The notes: generated by a model not told the origin, from the sequence alone. Counted from the stretch's first letter, positions 12,541-23,329 are shown. The stretch: 64,000 bases of DNA from Gautieria morchelliformis (GCA_015179125.1 WHVA01000124.1:62001-126000); one strand, 5' to 3'. A program made the numbers and translations.

Positions 12541-14498
12541 ATGACCATGGGTAGCAAGAAAAATCAGAAGAAGAAAGTTAAAGTAGACAGTAAACCTACC
12601 AGGGTCAAACGCTCATCAGCAGATTTGGCTGACTCGGAGGGTCAAGACAACGGAGTGCAATATATCGCTCCTATTGAACAAGGTAAGCTTTCTCTTATAA
12701 CCATCTCACTTCACATTAAATCATGGGATCTAGACATACCTGAAGGCAAGCATGGTATTGGAACCTCTATCCGTCGATCAACTCACATGCGACCGATTTC
12801 CACAAAATTGAAAATGGCCGCAATCATCGAAGAAGAAGCTGCATTCCCTGCAGATGACTCGGACCAAATCCCACATGTTCTAGTTGATTTGTCACCAATC
12901 AAAAGCAAGCCAGGCCCAGCTGTTGTGGAAGACAATTCTGCTGACTTCATGCCCGACCAGGTTCAGTCTGGAAGCGAATCCGATAGTATACCATCCGAGT
13001 CCAGTATAGCTACAAATCCGACGAGTAAACCTGTGATAGCGGGAAAAAAGGACGCCGCAAAGAGTGAGTTTCAAACACATATGTAATTGCGTGTTCTGAC
13101 ACAACAAAGGTATCACATTTCTCGTACCAGATGGCACTGACGCTGACGAGACTCGCACCCGGATTAATATAATGTCCCATACTTCGTTCTATATGCTCAT
13201 TAACACCCTTCATGATGCAATCGGCTGTTCCGGTGTCAAATCGAAGCCGAAGTTGAAGTACAAGCTTACACGTGTTACCAAGGCAATGCTCATGCAGCTC
13301 CAGTCTGTGGAAGACTGGGAGGGCTTGAAGGAGGAGATAGAAACTGTGCAAGGAAAGAAAAAAAATCAAGCCTCTGTTGCTGTCGAGATTATTGTTCCTG
13401 ACGATGTAAGTTCTTCTAGATTTTCATCGTCAGTTCTCTAACTATTGGTAGAGTACATGGAGTCACTCCGTCACACATTGGGTAAAGGGAAGAACGCCAA
13501 CAAGAAGGGCACCGGCAAGGGACATGGCGGCCACACACAGAAAGAAATAAAAATTACCAACTTGAATGCATCAGATGATGAAAGATCGGTCGTTTCTGAT
13601 GATGACCACAGTCGAATGTCAGCCAAAGAACGAGGTACCCTACAGGCATTGAAGGAAACTCTCACACCATGTGACCTGAACACCTGCCGCAATGAGCGCT
13701 GTAAGGTTGATAAGCAAGGTATGCACTGAGACATTAGTTGGAACCAGCTGAGAGCGTGGGCTGAGGCATTGGTAAGTTACCGTATATTCTATAGAGCGAC
13801 AACATCTGATTCATTTTTAGGCTGCTGGTACATATGGGGTTACATACAAAGTACCACCCAACAGCAAGCATTTTGAGAAGTTTCACAGCAACACGGCCAA
13901 TGCTGTGGCTAATGCAGGTACCGCCGAACCTACGAGAATAAGGGCAGGTCACGCTGTTCTTGGTAGTGACGGACCCTATCCAGTCATGGGGCAGATGGCA
14001 GGTCACACGGCGATTGGTAACAATGGGTCCTATCCACTTATGGGCCAGCCGCAGACACCACACCCTGCATTTTACCACCCATATGCACCACAATACGGCT
14101 ACCACAACCCAATGCAGATGATGGAATTAGCTATGGCGGTTTTGAAAAAAGGCCAGGGCCGCACAAGGTCACCTAGTCCAGCTACTGGCCCTTCAAGCAA
14201 TGGCCCAGAAATCACGGCAGCTCACGCTTTCCCGACTATTTCCGACTTCATCGATATGCTTACCATCCAGCCAGATGCGCAAGATCGTGATCTTGAGTTA
14301 TTCAAGACGCAGTTCCAAAGCGAGCATGTACACTACATCGATGAGCTGCGGGGTCTCACAGCTGAGGAGCTCAAAGACCAATTTGGCTTTGCATGGGGAG
14401 ATGCATGGTTCATTCACAAAGCGGTGGAGAAAGCCATTCACAGGGTAGACAAGGCGAGGAAAAACATGTGGCAGGCTAAGCGTGCTAGACATGAGTAG
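12541..14498 (+). pseudogene. Agaricomycete-type hypothetical protein with SAM-like C-terminus, one in-frame TGA
   Basis: Five exons keep one frame: 12541-12682, 12734-13063, 13110-13405, 13454-13771 and 13821-14498 (588 codons). The N-terminus is lysine-rich (KKNQKKKVK, a possible nuclear signal), followed by an acidic/serine linker, a middle domain (TFLVPDGTDADETR, YKLTRVTKAML), a cysteine segment (CDLNTCRNERC) leading into ISWNQLRAWAEALAAGTYGV, and a C-terminal helical domain (ISDFIDMLTI, LTAEELKDQFGFAWGDAWF) that reads like a SAM fold. I recall many-copy families of this general layout in Agaricomycetes; their function is unknown. The TGA at 13727-13729, between MH and DISW, is the only break I see. 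An alternative ATG at 12547 has a better context (accATGG). It lies inside the 11-kb composite insertion. Confidence 0.7.
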
Positions 14499-14814
14499 CT
14501 TCACTGGGCTTCGCTCCAGATTACAGTCAACTGATATCTCAATGATATTCCAAAAATAATGGGTAGGTCATCCAACTGTTATCCAAATAACTCCATTGCA
14601 AGATTTGACTGCAAATATAATCAACATGTCATCTAAATGCCATCCCAGATGTTACCCAAATATCGCTAGCTGCTAAGAAACCTTTACTGCGTGGGCGTCC
14701 CCGGCTGCCACCTTGCAAATATAGTAGCATAAAACATACAGAATAAAATCACCTAATAATGCCTTGAGAACAATAAGTGCTACACTAACCTCGGCTTACA
14801 CTCCCCATGCCCTT

Positions 14815-15440
14815 TCTTTCCGCATCCACTGTGAGTAATCGCACAAATGGCGCACCTCATCCTCACGGCCCTGGCTGACGAGCCAGCGGGGGGACTCGGG
14901 CACGAACCAGATGAGGCAGACCTGGAAGATGGAGGGGAGGGTCTGGAGGGCGGAGAGGATGCGCCAGGACCACAAGTTCTTGATGAAGAAGGTGCCGAAG
15001 GTCTATGCCGGCGTTGGTGAGTGTGGCAGAAGGAGCGGGGCAGACGACTCATGGTCCACGGGGCACTGAATGATGGAGAAGTCAGAGGGGTGGGAAGAAT
15101 GGAGGAGATGCAATGCACACGATAGAGCCGGAGTACCTTGAATAGCCCCGTGTCAGGCAGACGAATCACATCACAGAGGTTACACACCAAAGGGAGTTAT
15201 AAGATGACATCAGCTGGGCACGGTGTGTTGGGTATGCAATCTCGGTGACAACTGATTATAGATGGCTTATCAGAAGAGCTTATCAGCTGGAGGTGGCGCA
15301 GAAGGGACGCACGCAATGGGGCCACGTTGGGAGGAGTGGGGTGTGGAAGAGGGACGGACCGTGCACTGATAAACATGCGGAGGTTTTGGGAGGCGGTCTG
15401 GATGATGGCGCCCATGACCACTGGGGAGATGTGAGAGGGG
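14815..15440 (-). pseudogene. Fragment of an MFS sugar transporter gene
   Basis: On the minus strand an exon at about 15,440-15,370 follows a ccccag acceptor and reads VMGAIIQTASQNLRMFISAR. A second at about 14,995-14,850 reads GTFFIKNLWSWRILSALQ, then FQVCLIWFVPESPRWLVSQG. This is the loop between transmembrane helices 6 and 7 (PESPRWL signature) of fungal hexose/lactose-type permeases. The sequence between is intron-like or degenerate, and the frame is lost just downstream. N- and C-terminal parts are absent. The surviving splice-site-like context suggests capture from genomic DNA rather than retroposition. It lies inside the 11-kb composite insertion. Confidence 0.8.
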
Positions 15441-15499
15441 AAACGAAATAGAGGAGGACGAACTGATGACAGCACCGACAAATATGGCTTTATACCCAT

Positions 15500-18030
15500 A
15501 CACCCACGCATCCTGAGCCTTCCTCTAATTAAAGCCTAATGCCACTGCACAGGCACCAAACTCGGCACCCCCACACCAACCCTCAGACCCATGGCAGGAC
15601 CGACCCCGGGACTCCCAGGACCGTGAAAGCTCGCGACGGGGGCGAGCGTGTTCACACTGTGGTTTGGGTTGGTGTGTACATGGGAGTGGGGAGGCGGGAC
15701 CCCGCAGCCGGGTAGGCGTGCGCGTGCGCCTGCTGCGTGGGCATGGGCATGGGAAGAGGGGGCTGGCACATGCGAGTGTGATAGGGGATACACGTCGGGC
15801 ACAGGTCAGGTCCCGGGGGGCGTGCAGGTTCACAAAGATGCCTGTATTTGCCCTCGCAGGGGCGGCGGGGTTTGGGGGGGTCTGGGAGGGGGGCGGGCGG
15901 GTAAGGGCAAGGGCAAGGCTGCGGTGGTGGTGGTGTGCGTGGGTAAATATAAGGGAAGGCTTGCTGGTGTAGGAGGTGGGGGGCGTGTGTGGCGCTGCGG
16001 GTGCAACTGCTGCGGCTGTTGCTGTTGGGGCGAAGGCGTGTGTGTGCGGGGATGTGCGGTGTGGCAGTGAGGGTGACACGCGCACATGCTCTCCACCGCG
16101 CACGCGGCACGCGCCCCCAGGCGAGAGGCGCGGCGTCGCCAGCGGCGCATCGACGTCAGCCGCGCTCTCCAGCCCCAGCCCCAGCCCCCTGTGCCACTTC
16201 GTGGGGTCTCGTCCCTGGGCCTCGTGGCGCCAATCGCGCACACGTGCTCCCCACTGACATGAAAGTCACGCTCGGCTGCGCCGCTGAACTCCCATGCCAG
16301 CGCCGTCTTGAAGAACCTGCCATCTAGGGGCGTCGGTGTCGTTGCGAGCGTGCCCGCCTTTGAGCCTGCACCGGCCCTGTCTCCACCCCCAAAAACGCAT
16401 GTGCCTGCACTCCTCACCACACGAACGTCCTGCGTTCGCGCTCCAGTTGCCTATTCTCTTTTGGATTAAGGTATCAATTAGTGCCTTTAACAAGTAGAAT
16501 CTATTGCTCAGTGATTGAGGCCACTGCGTTCGCCCCTCTTCTATGTGCTGACTAAGCCTTTCGAGGCGCGTCCAACACTGATGAATGAGAGTCACGTGAC
16601 CGTGTCGACAGAAGAACGGCGTCGATCCAAGGGATAGTCAAATCAAAAGTGTTTGCTTTTAAGGTAGTATAGAGTAAACAGTGATAATAGACTCTTGACG
16701 AAGATTTGGAATAAACTATCAAGATCTGAGCTCTGTAGCTATCAAACAAGACTACAGTAATTTCAGGAGGCAGAATAATCGATTCTGGATGATTTCGTTC
16801 ATACATTTGTACTAGCTATTTATACTATATTGATAGTAACTACTAGTGTTCAAGATATTGGATGGATGGGTCGAAAAACTACTTTGTAACTAAGGGGTGA
16901 CTAATTTATAGTCATAAAGTCATGGGGTGATGGGGATGGTGTTAGGATTGTCTGGGCCTTGGAATAGAGATCTGTACCTAGTATACAAAGCCCCTGTCCA
17001 CATGATGTTAAGATAGTAATCAGTCAGACGTGTCATGGTATTAGAATAGAAAATGGATCTGAGTCTACCCTGCCCAGCATATATGCTGGGCTTGGAGATG
17101 GGGCCGCTGTCTCTGTGCCCTTTCTGTTGGGCAGCTGATTGAATATGTATACTGCAGGTGACTTTCTCAGGTTGCTCCACAGCATTCCATACTCCTGTGC
17201 AGTCTATTGTTTTCTGCGGCGTTTGGTGCCCGCACCCCTCGGTGCCTATGGCCTGGCGCCTGTCGACGTCATGGCCGATGCCATCACTCGATAGGCGCGC
17301 CGTCCCTGATCGACCGCACGTGGTCGACGCTCGAACTCCTGTATATTACCCGATCTATGAGTAATATAGCATGTCATAAATTCGTGTGATCGTTGTCTGC
17401 GCCGACGTCTGTCATAAATATAATTTCTGTTTCTTTTTGTTTTTTGTTTTGTTTTTCTTTCTTTCTTTATTAGTTTCTTTTTATATATAAACAATTTGAA
17501 ATGAAAATAATTGCGTTTATCACAACATTCTCCCCAAGCTCCCTCTGGGGACATGTCTCGCATGGACAGTGTGCGTCCTCCGCAGGGAAGCCCCCCGCGT
17601 CGGGGGGCATGTGGGTCGTGGGGGGAAGGAGCTGCCGTCCAGGGGACAGGTTAGGAAGGGCTTCATGAGCTGGTGGCCCGAGGGTGGGGTGGGAACGGCC
17701 GGCCGCGGGGTGGGAGGGCGGTCTGGGGCATTAGGGGCGGGAGGGTGGAGTCTAGGGAGCAAGCAGTGAATGGTGTTCGGTACGAGACAAGGGACTGGGC
17801 AATGGGACGTACCATCAGCTGGGTGGGGTTGTGTCTCCAGGGTCTGTACCTGTGTCTGGGTCTGGGTCATGCTGGCGGATGGATGGATGGCCAGACGTGG
17901 TGGAGAGGGCAGCGAAAGCGCCATGCAGGATAGATGGGCTGTTTAGATATATGGAAAGGGAAGTGGGAGCGATGAGGCCATTGAAGAGAAGATGCGGCTT
18001 CACGTGACTGTGGCTTGCGACTTCTGGATG
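15500..18030. other. GC-rich then AT-rich spacer inside the composite insertion
   Basis: From about 15,540 to 16,430 the DNA is very GC-rich with GT/CA runs, giving long but low-complexity frames on both strands (proline/histidine/arginine-rich). From 16,600 to 17,500 it is AT-rich with a T-rich run near 17,430-17,480. From 17,520 to 17,930 it is again GC-rich. I recognise no protein family and call no gene. Confidence 0.4.
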
Positions 18031-18040
18031 AAAGTTGGAT

Positions 18041-18112
18041 ATTATTTGAAAACTGATACAAAAGTCGCCAGGCGATTTTTTGGTCTAAAACGCGGTGCTT
18101 GTCTAGTCAATG
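18041..18112 (+). repeat. Palindrome-containing repeat shared with 52.73 kb
   Basis: The segment contains aaaagtcgccaggcgatttt, an inverted repeat around the cca centre, flanked by a diverged 80-bp block. The same block, in opposite orientation and with several substitutions, is at 52,730-52,815. Here it lies 85 bp beyond the stop codon of the DD34E transposase, so it could be the transposon's terminal region. Confidence 0.6.
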
Positions 18113-18196
18113 TCAAAAGTAGTAATGTGGTGTTCATGTCAAAGGTAGCTAATAATGATCAGCACCCAATATTTCAAGCGATACAATGGCACGAGT

Positions 18197-19406
18197 CTAC
18201 AAATAACCTGAATGCTTCATCCACCCAAGGGCATGTTCTGGCATAATTTCATCTAATGCGTCATACAAAAACATGAGCAGTAACTCTTTCTGCTTACTTG
18301 CAACAGCCTGGTGAAACTGGTCACCATGCCGGTGGAGGTATGACTTGATGAAAGAAAATGCTTCTTCGATGGGGTTGAGATCGGGTGAATAAGGAGGCAA
18401 ATACATGATTTTTACACCTCTGAAAAATAATATCAGTTGTGGATATAGGAATGAATGCAGAGGTAACTTACCGAGCGGCACACAACTCCCTTACCCCTGG
18501 CACATGATGGATTCTGCAGTTATCGAGTACCAGAACGCTTCGAGGTGCCGGATATGGATTCATGTGTTCTAGGAGCCCATCAAGGTAATCTATAAATGAA
18601 TTACCGTCATAAGAACCAATCTTGATATCGCTGGAGATAATGCCATCCTGCGACAAGGCCGGCAGTAGTGAATATCTACACGGTTCATAAGAAGAGTATT
18701 ACATGTATAAGATAGATCATGTACTTACCGTTCACCCCTTCCAAACTTTGCCTTAACGCGGGCTCTACGCTCCTTGTAGCTCCACCCCATGAGTCGATAT
18801 GTTGTTTGAAGGTCGATAGCGCTTTCATCAGTGTACACAAGTCGTTCGGGTGACTCGGCACCTATAGCCCATTGAAAAGCTGTCCTAGAGGTTTCACAAT
18901 GCTCTGCAGCAGCCTTGGAAAGCTTTCAGAGAGAGACATACTAGCTACTGGCTGAGTTATGTAAAAGTAAAAACATACCTTTTTGCGTCGCAGCCCAAGT
19001 CGTTGCAACAATCTCCAGACAGTTGATATACTAACAGTGATGCCATGCTGTACTTCCAGTTCCTCCGCAAGCTCGTCAAGATATAAGTATGGAGCATGCT
19101 CAAGCAGCACAATTAGAAACTGCTGGCATTTGTATCAGACAGAATGAGACACACCAATAGATAACTTACCTCCTCTTGAGCTGCAGTCATCAGTGGTGCA
19201 CATGAGAGCTTCTGCGGAGCGTTGATTACATCGCCGACATCGCGCCAGAGTGCGATGATTCGTTGGACTACACGCAACGACATATCTAAGTCAATAGCAA
19301 TGTCAGTAGTATTCTTGCCTAGTTTGAATTTCTGGTAGATAACCCGTTCCCTCAGCTGTTTACAGTAGTGCTGACGAACAGGACGTAGGTTGGGTGGTCG
19401 TGGCAT
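18197..19406 (-). CDS. IS630/Tc1-type DD34E transposase, five exons, apparently intact
   Basis: Exons (minus strand) are 19406-19170, 19122-18979, 18922-18729, 18675-18472 and 18419-18197; all junctions are GT-AG and phases agree, giving 333 residues. The N-terminus has a helix-turn-helix (YQKFKLGKNTTDIAIDLDMS, VVQRIIALW) and a second one (SISTVWRLLQRLGLRRKK). The catalytic core has the first D in VYTDESAIDLQ, the second in VLVLDNCRIHH, and the glutamate in PPYSPDLNPIEEAF. Thirty-four residues separate the last two, which defines DD34E. No stop or frameshift was found, in contrast with most elements here. Such enzymes cut and paste into TA, and the 11-kb block around it is flanked by TA, so it may have moved that block. 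Its own short terminal repeats were not both found. Confidence 0.9.
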
Positions 19407-19502
19407 GAGGTGCCAAACATGTGTTGAAACTCCGAGAACTCATGTTTGTCGCACTCACCGTCCGTGGTCTGTATACGAGTGGAAAGTCTCACACCAAAAT
19501 AT

Positions 19503-19900
19503 CTTTGGACGAGTCGAGGGAAGTCGAACAGCAAATTCTTGACCAATCCCATCTTAGAGGCATTCGGTAACGCTAAAACCCCTCGCAACGATAACTCCCC
19601 CAGATTCGGAACGTATATTCAGTCAGGTATGCTCTATCAGGGTGGACTACGCATCTACTTATCAAGCTATAGATTCTCTTTGATGGGAAACAAGAGATTG
19701 TTGGCGGGTGCATACGCACTTATCTGCTAGAGTGCTCTCGGCTCATCTTCCAGCCCGAGATTGAGCGTAACTACCACATATTTTATCAACTCTGCGCAGG
19801 TGCTCCCCTCAAGGAATGGAAAGACTTGGGTCTAGAAACCGACATTGTGAATTTTTTCTACCTGAAGCAAGCCGGTCCTAGTTCGACGCCAATTCCCAAC
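19503..19900 (+). pseudogene. Fragment of a class V myosin motor domain
   Basis: Translation in two frames gives EVEQQI, then [20 protein letters not shown] and FGTYIQ. After an intron-like or degenerate stretch comes [36 protein letters not shown] and DLGLETDI...FYLKQAG.SSTPI. This is the part of the myosin head around switch I and the following helices; the [13 protein letters not shown] wording fits fungal class V myosins better than myosin II. A frameshift lies near 19,540 and the gene ends are missing. It abuts GC-rich minisatellite DNA at 19,905. It is host-gene DNA inside the composite insertion, not a functional gene. Confidence 0.85.
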
Positions 19901-20262
19901 TTCAATGCTGCTGCTCCTGCCACTCCGACTCGTCCCGCACTCTTGGTCCACGTTGCCTTGCGCTCCTCCTGGTCCACATCGCCTCACGCTCCTGGTGGGT
20001 CCACATCACCTGTGGCTCCCCCGCACCGAGCTCGAGCTCCCGCAGCTTCACCACGCATCCCCGCGACACATCCGCCCCAGGGCCAACGTACCAGCCAGCT
20101 CACGATGCTCCCACGCCGTGAGCCCATGGGTGGTGACTTGGGCCTGCATCATGGGGTGGGCACATGAGGATATGATGTCAATGGTGATCTGTGTTGGGAG
20201 GAGCAACACTCTGCAACGAGGTCACATAACATCCATCGAAACCGTCTTGCAGATCACACAGC

Positions 20263-21177
20263 CTGGGGAGGGCTGGGTCACTGAGGAGGTGCGGAAGATT
20301 GGGGTGGGAAGCGCATACTCTGCCCTCATTGCATGTGGCGATGGCTGCGCGTGCTGCGCCTGTGCGTGTATGTTGTTAAGTTTGATTCATTAGATATACG
20401 TCTCACCTGATGAACGCGTCTCCATCCAGAACCTTCCCGCGTGTCTCGCTTTGAGTCTCCCCATCGCTGCTACTGCTCCTGCCGTTCCGACTCATCCCCA
20501 CGCTCCTGGTCCACATCGCCCCACGCTCCTGGTGGGTCCATGTCACTCTGCGCTCCTGGCGGGTCCGCATCGCCCCGCACACCTGGTGGTCCACATCACC
20601 CCGCTCCTTCTCAACATCACCCGTGCCCTTTCTCGACATCACCCCGTGCCCCTGGTGGTCCACGTCACCCCGTGCTCCTTTTCAAGCTCGCCTTGCGCTC
20701 CTGGTCCACGTCGCCCCACGCTGCTAGTTGGTCCATGACACTCTGCGCTCAAGGGGACTGCAGCACCTTCTCTCGCGTGCGCAGGATGAGTGGGAGCGCA
20801 ATGCGTGCATCGCTCATCAAGTCTCCCTCTCGCTGCTGTTGCACCTGCCGCTCTGACTCATTTATTTGGTGAATATAATTAGTCTGTGACATATATAAAG
20901 CTTAAATGCAGTTTAATCCCTCAAGTTATTGGTTCTGGCATGTATTCAGCTTGCAATAGACATTCTAGTCCAGGCGCAGCTGGCCAAAAATGCAGATTTT
21001 TTACCAGTTGATTTACATCAATGTTAGGGTACTGTGCCCTCATATAAGCTCATATAACCTTGTATTTCAAATTTGGATTGAATCCATGGAGAACTAGCTA
21101 TTCTACAGCTGTTTTAATTTTGGCCGCCGAATAATGGAAGCAAAACAAGCGCCCACCTTACGTACTGCAAAGCGCTG
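20263..21177 (-). repeat. Right long inverted repeat of the composite insertion
   Basis: Inverted counterpart of 10111-11372. It includes a GC-rich minisatellite at 20,480-20,760 whose imperfect unit is about 27 bp (cctggtggtccacatcaccc), an internal stretch with tatataaagcttaaatgcag, and the terminal 25 bp ending cgctg at 21177. A short piece of the same minisatellite also occurs at 19,930-20,010, outside this arm. Confidence 0.85.
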
Positions 21178-21189
21178 TAAACCAAGCCT

Positions 21190-21997
21190 ACCCAACCCGA
21201 GGACTCACCTCTTCCTCCAACTCTTCATCTGACTCCTCGGTCATTTTTCTCTTTTTCGACCCCAAGGTTTTCGGCTTTGCCTTAGCCGCTTTCCATTCAG
21301 CCACATGTTTCACTGCCAGGAACTGAGCCTGTGGGGTTGCTGAATCCACAATGAATGGTTCGGGCGATGGGATGTGGAAATTTTGATCCACATCGGCTTG
21401 TCGGATTTTTTCAGCTTCTAATAAAGCGAGAAGTCACTTTGGCTCACGTTCGAATGCTGGCCCCTTTGCCTTCCGAGCCTCATCGGCTTTTGTCTTCAAA
21501 GCCCACTTTTCCGCCTCCCACGGCTCCTCGGCTTTCCTAGCCTCTTCGGCTTCCCTAGCCTCTTCGGCTTTCTTTGCCTCTTCAGCTATTCACACGGCTT
21601 CGGCCTGTGCTTCCCGTTCCTTCCATTCCACCTCGGCTTTTTCTTCATCCTCCCACCGTTTCTTCTCCGCAGCTTCCTTGCGCTCCTGCACAAGTCACCA
21701 CTTTTCTTGCAGCGCCTTCATCCACTCTGCAGCTTCGCACTCTGCCTGCCCAAGCTCCACGTCGAGCTCCTCAATCTCGTTGATGCTCATTTCAGGGACA
21801 TCTGGCATGATCCACTGGATTTTTTTGATGATGATGGGAGAAGACAAGAAACAGAACGTGAAACAAAGCTTACTTAACTTCCCCAACCCGGTGATCTCCA
21901 GGATCTCGCTTATGGCCTCATGGGTTCGGCCATAAGGGGGAGGTACTGTTACGATCCGTTCCCGAATCTGGACTGAAGCCTCGGCTTCAGCTCTCAT
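21190..21997 (-). pseudogene. Antisense accessory gene of the gypsy element, 5' part
   Basis: The minus strand encodes an N-terminal exon (MRAEAEASVQIRERIVTV, with its start inside the LTR), then MPDVPEMSINEIEELDVELG, a long charged coiled-coil rich in Glu/Ala/Lys, and a final segment KKRKMTEESDEELEE before a gtgagt donor near 21,207. Individual frames are interrupted by stops and by probable introns. The matching acceptor and Cys-cluster exon are at 10,086, so the two halves are one gene opened by the 11-kb insertion. The domain order (coiled coil, then Cys cluster, then helix) is visible; a function is not. Confidence 0.55.
21931..21946 (+). other. Polypurine tract before the 3' LTR
   Basis: The purine-rich cataagggggaggtac directly precedes the TGTTACG start of the LTR. 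This is where plus-strand primer is expected in a Ty3/gypsy element, and it indicates that the LTR at 21,947 is a 3' LTR of an element lying to its left. Confidence 0.6.
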
Positions 21998-22840
21998 TCG
22001 GGAACCTTGGGTTATTCTCAGCTTTCCTTCAGGTTTCCCTTCACACTTCCTATCACCCCTGATTCCCTTTTCTAGTTAGTTCCCGGGGGCGGGTTAGCAC
22101 AGGTGGAACTAACCCAAACCAAGCGCCTATTTGGCGCGAAGGAAGAGCCTCTGGTTCGAACCACCCCCCTCCCCATTTGTAGCAGTAATTACTACAATGT
22201 TTCGCCCCACCGATAGGTGTCGATAAGTGTTAGGATTACGAGGCTCCTGGACTTCCATCTGGCATATAAGACCTACTGAAACTGACCGGTACTGATATGT
22301 ATCTGAGGTGATTAGGCATTGTAAACAAAACAGGAAGTATCCTATGTTGGTGCCAGCATATCTCTGGCTTACTTTGGTAACTACGATACCCTAGCATGTA
22401 AAACACTTTGATTACTCTATTCCGTGTTCCGGATAGAGACTGCCTATATAGGGCCCGGCCCCAAGGTGGCAGTATAATAAACGGAATTTAAAATAAAATA
22501 AAATAAAATAAAAAAGTTAGTTCCCCATTTGCTTGACCCTTGTTCCCCTGACCATTGATCTGATCATGTTCTCTTCGCGACCCTGCATGCTACTTTACTA
22601 TATAGACCTCCAGTCCATGTACAGTAGCTCCTCAGTTCAGATATCGAATTAGCTTATCATACTTGAGACCCTCTGCTTGACATCAAAATCCATATCTCAG
22701 CTTATAGCCGAGACCACTCCGGAAATTAGGGTGGAACATCAAGTGGGTGCAACCCAAGAGATTGAAGCCAAGCGCTCTGACCTGAGACCCGAGTTCAGCT
22801 TTGGTAAAGCCGAACTACAGTACAAAACACAACCTTAACA
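21947..22840 (+). repeat. 3' LTR of the gypsy element, interrupted by a SINE
   Basis: The LTR starts tgttacgatccgttcccg and ends ccttaaca. Without the inserted SINE and one target copy it is about 453 bp, close to the related LTR at 24,774-25,231 (458 bp) and homologous to the truncated inverted copy at 62,866-63,245. A TATA-like tactatatagacc lies near 22,600. Confidence 0.85.
22085..22514 (+). mobile_element. tRNA-derived SINE, 430 bp, with 11-bp target duplication
   Basis: The insert is bounded by direct repeats agttagttccc at 22074-22084 and 22515-22525. It begins with a tRNA-like head: gggggcggg, A box tagcacaggtgg (22095-22106) and B box ggttcgaacc (22153-22162), then ccaccccc that can pair with the 5' end. 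An unrelated body of about 300 bp follows, and it ends in a simple tail of (aaaat) repeats from about 22,489. Internal RNA polymerase III boxes, A-rich tail and target duplication together define a SINE. No coding capacity. Confidence 0.88.
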
Positions 22841-23329
22841 CTCTTTCAGAAAGGATGACATCATCCTTGGCTTGCCATGACTCTGAGATCACAACCTGGA
22901 GATCAATTGGCAATCCTGCAAGCTATCTATGAGTTGCTGTATGGATCAGTGCCACACCTGCTGTACCAAGGAACAGGAAGAGCAGAAGGAATGAAGGAAA
23001 ACCAAGCAGAAGGTCCAGGCATGTTGCTCAGGCACACACCCAGTGATCGTCGATGAGGGGAAGGCACAGATGGTGAGTCTGAGACCAACCTCTCAGGAAC
23101 TCCAGAACCCAAACAAGCACACCTCATGACCCTACTGCAGGAGGGAGACCACTTGCTATATGTGGACCTACCCTCAAGCATGAGCTTGAAGCTATTTGAG
23201 TGACAACCACAACATCCCAGTGCCTCGCAGAGGCCTCCCAGAAGTACTCCAAGGCCAAGACCAAGATCCTGGAGTACCTGCAGGGATTTGAAAATGTCTT
23301 CAACAAAGAGTCCTTCCACACCCTGTCGG
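22841..23329 (+). pseudogene. Gypsy remnant (protease to reverse transcriptase junction)
   Basis: At about 23,200-23,329 the frame reads TTTTSQCLAEASQKYSKAK, then ILEYLQGFENVFNKESFHTL, the conserved spacer just upstream of reverse transcriptase in gypsy elements of this type (usual form ...EYLQDFAEVFDKESF). Upstream sequence from 22,841 is degenerate. The fragment is cut at 23,330 by an inserted LTR. Confidence 0.7.

Larger units (their letters stand above)
10111..21177. mobile_element. 11-kb composite insertion flanked by TA, with long inverted repeats and captured gene pieces
   Basis: Both ends read inward cagcgctttgcagtacgtaa (10111 onward; its complement ends at 21177) and both are flanked by TA (10109-10110, 21178-21179), the usual target duplication of Tc1/mariner/IS630 elements. 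The inverted repeats extend about 0.9-1.2 kb inward. Between them lie a 240-bp tandem repeat, a SAM-like protein gene (12.5-14.5 kb), sugar-transporter exons (14.8-15.4 kb), a complete DD34E transposase gene (18.2-19.4 kb) and a myosin motor fragment (19.5-19.9 kb). The whole block splits an intron of the antisense accessory gene of the gypsy element, since matching exon halves lie on both sides. Whether it moved as one unit or accumulated by nested insertion cannot be decided from the sequence alone. Confidence 0.65.

Noticed and set aside
15525-16420. Long overlapping frames on both strands
   Set aside because: They are low-complexity Pro/His/Arg/Gly translations of GC-rich GT/CA-rich DNA with no family match and no splice context.
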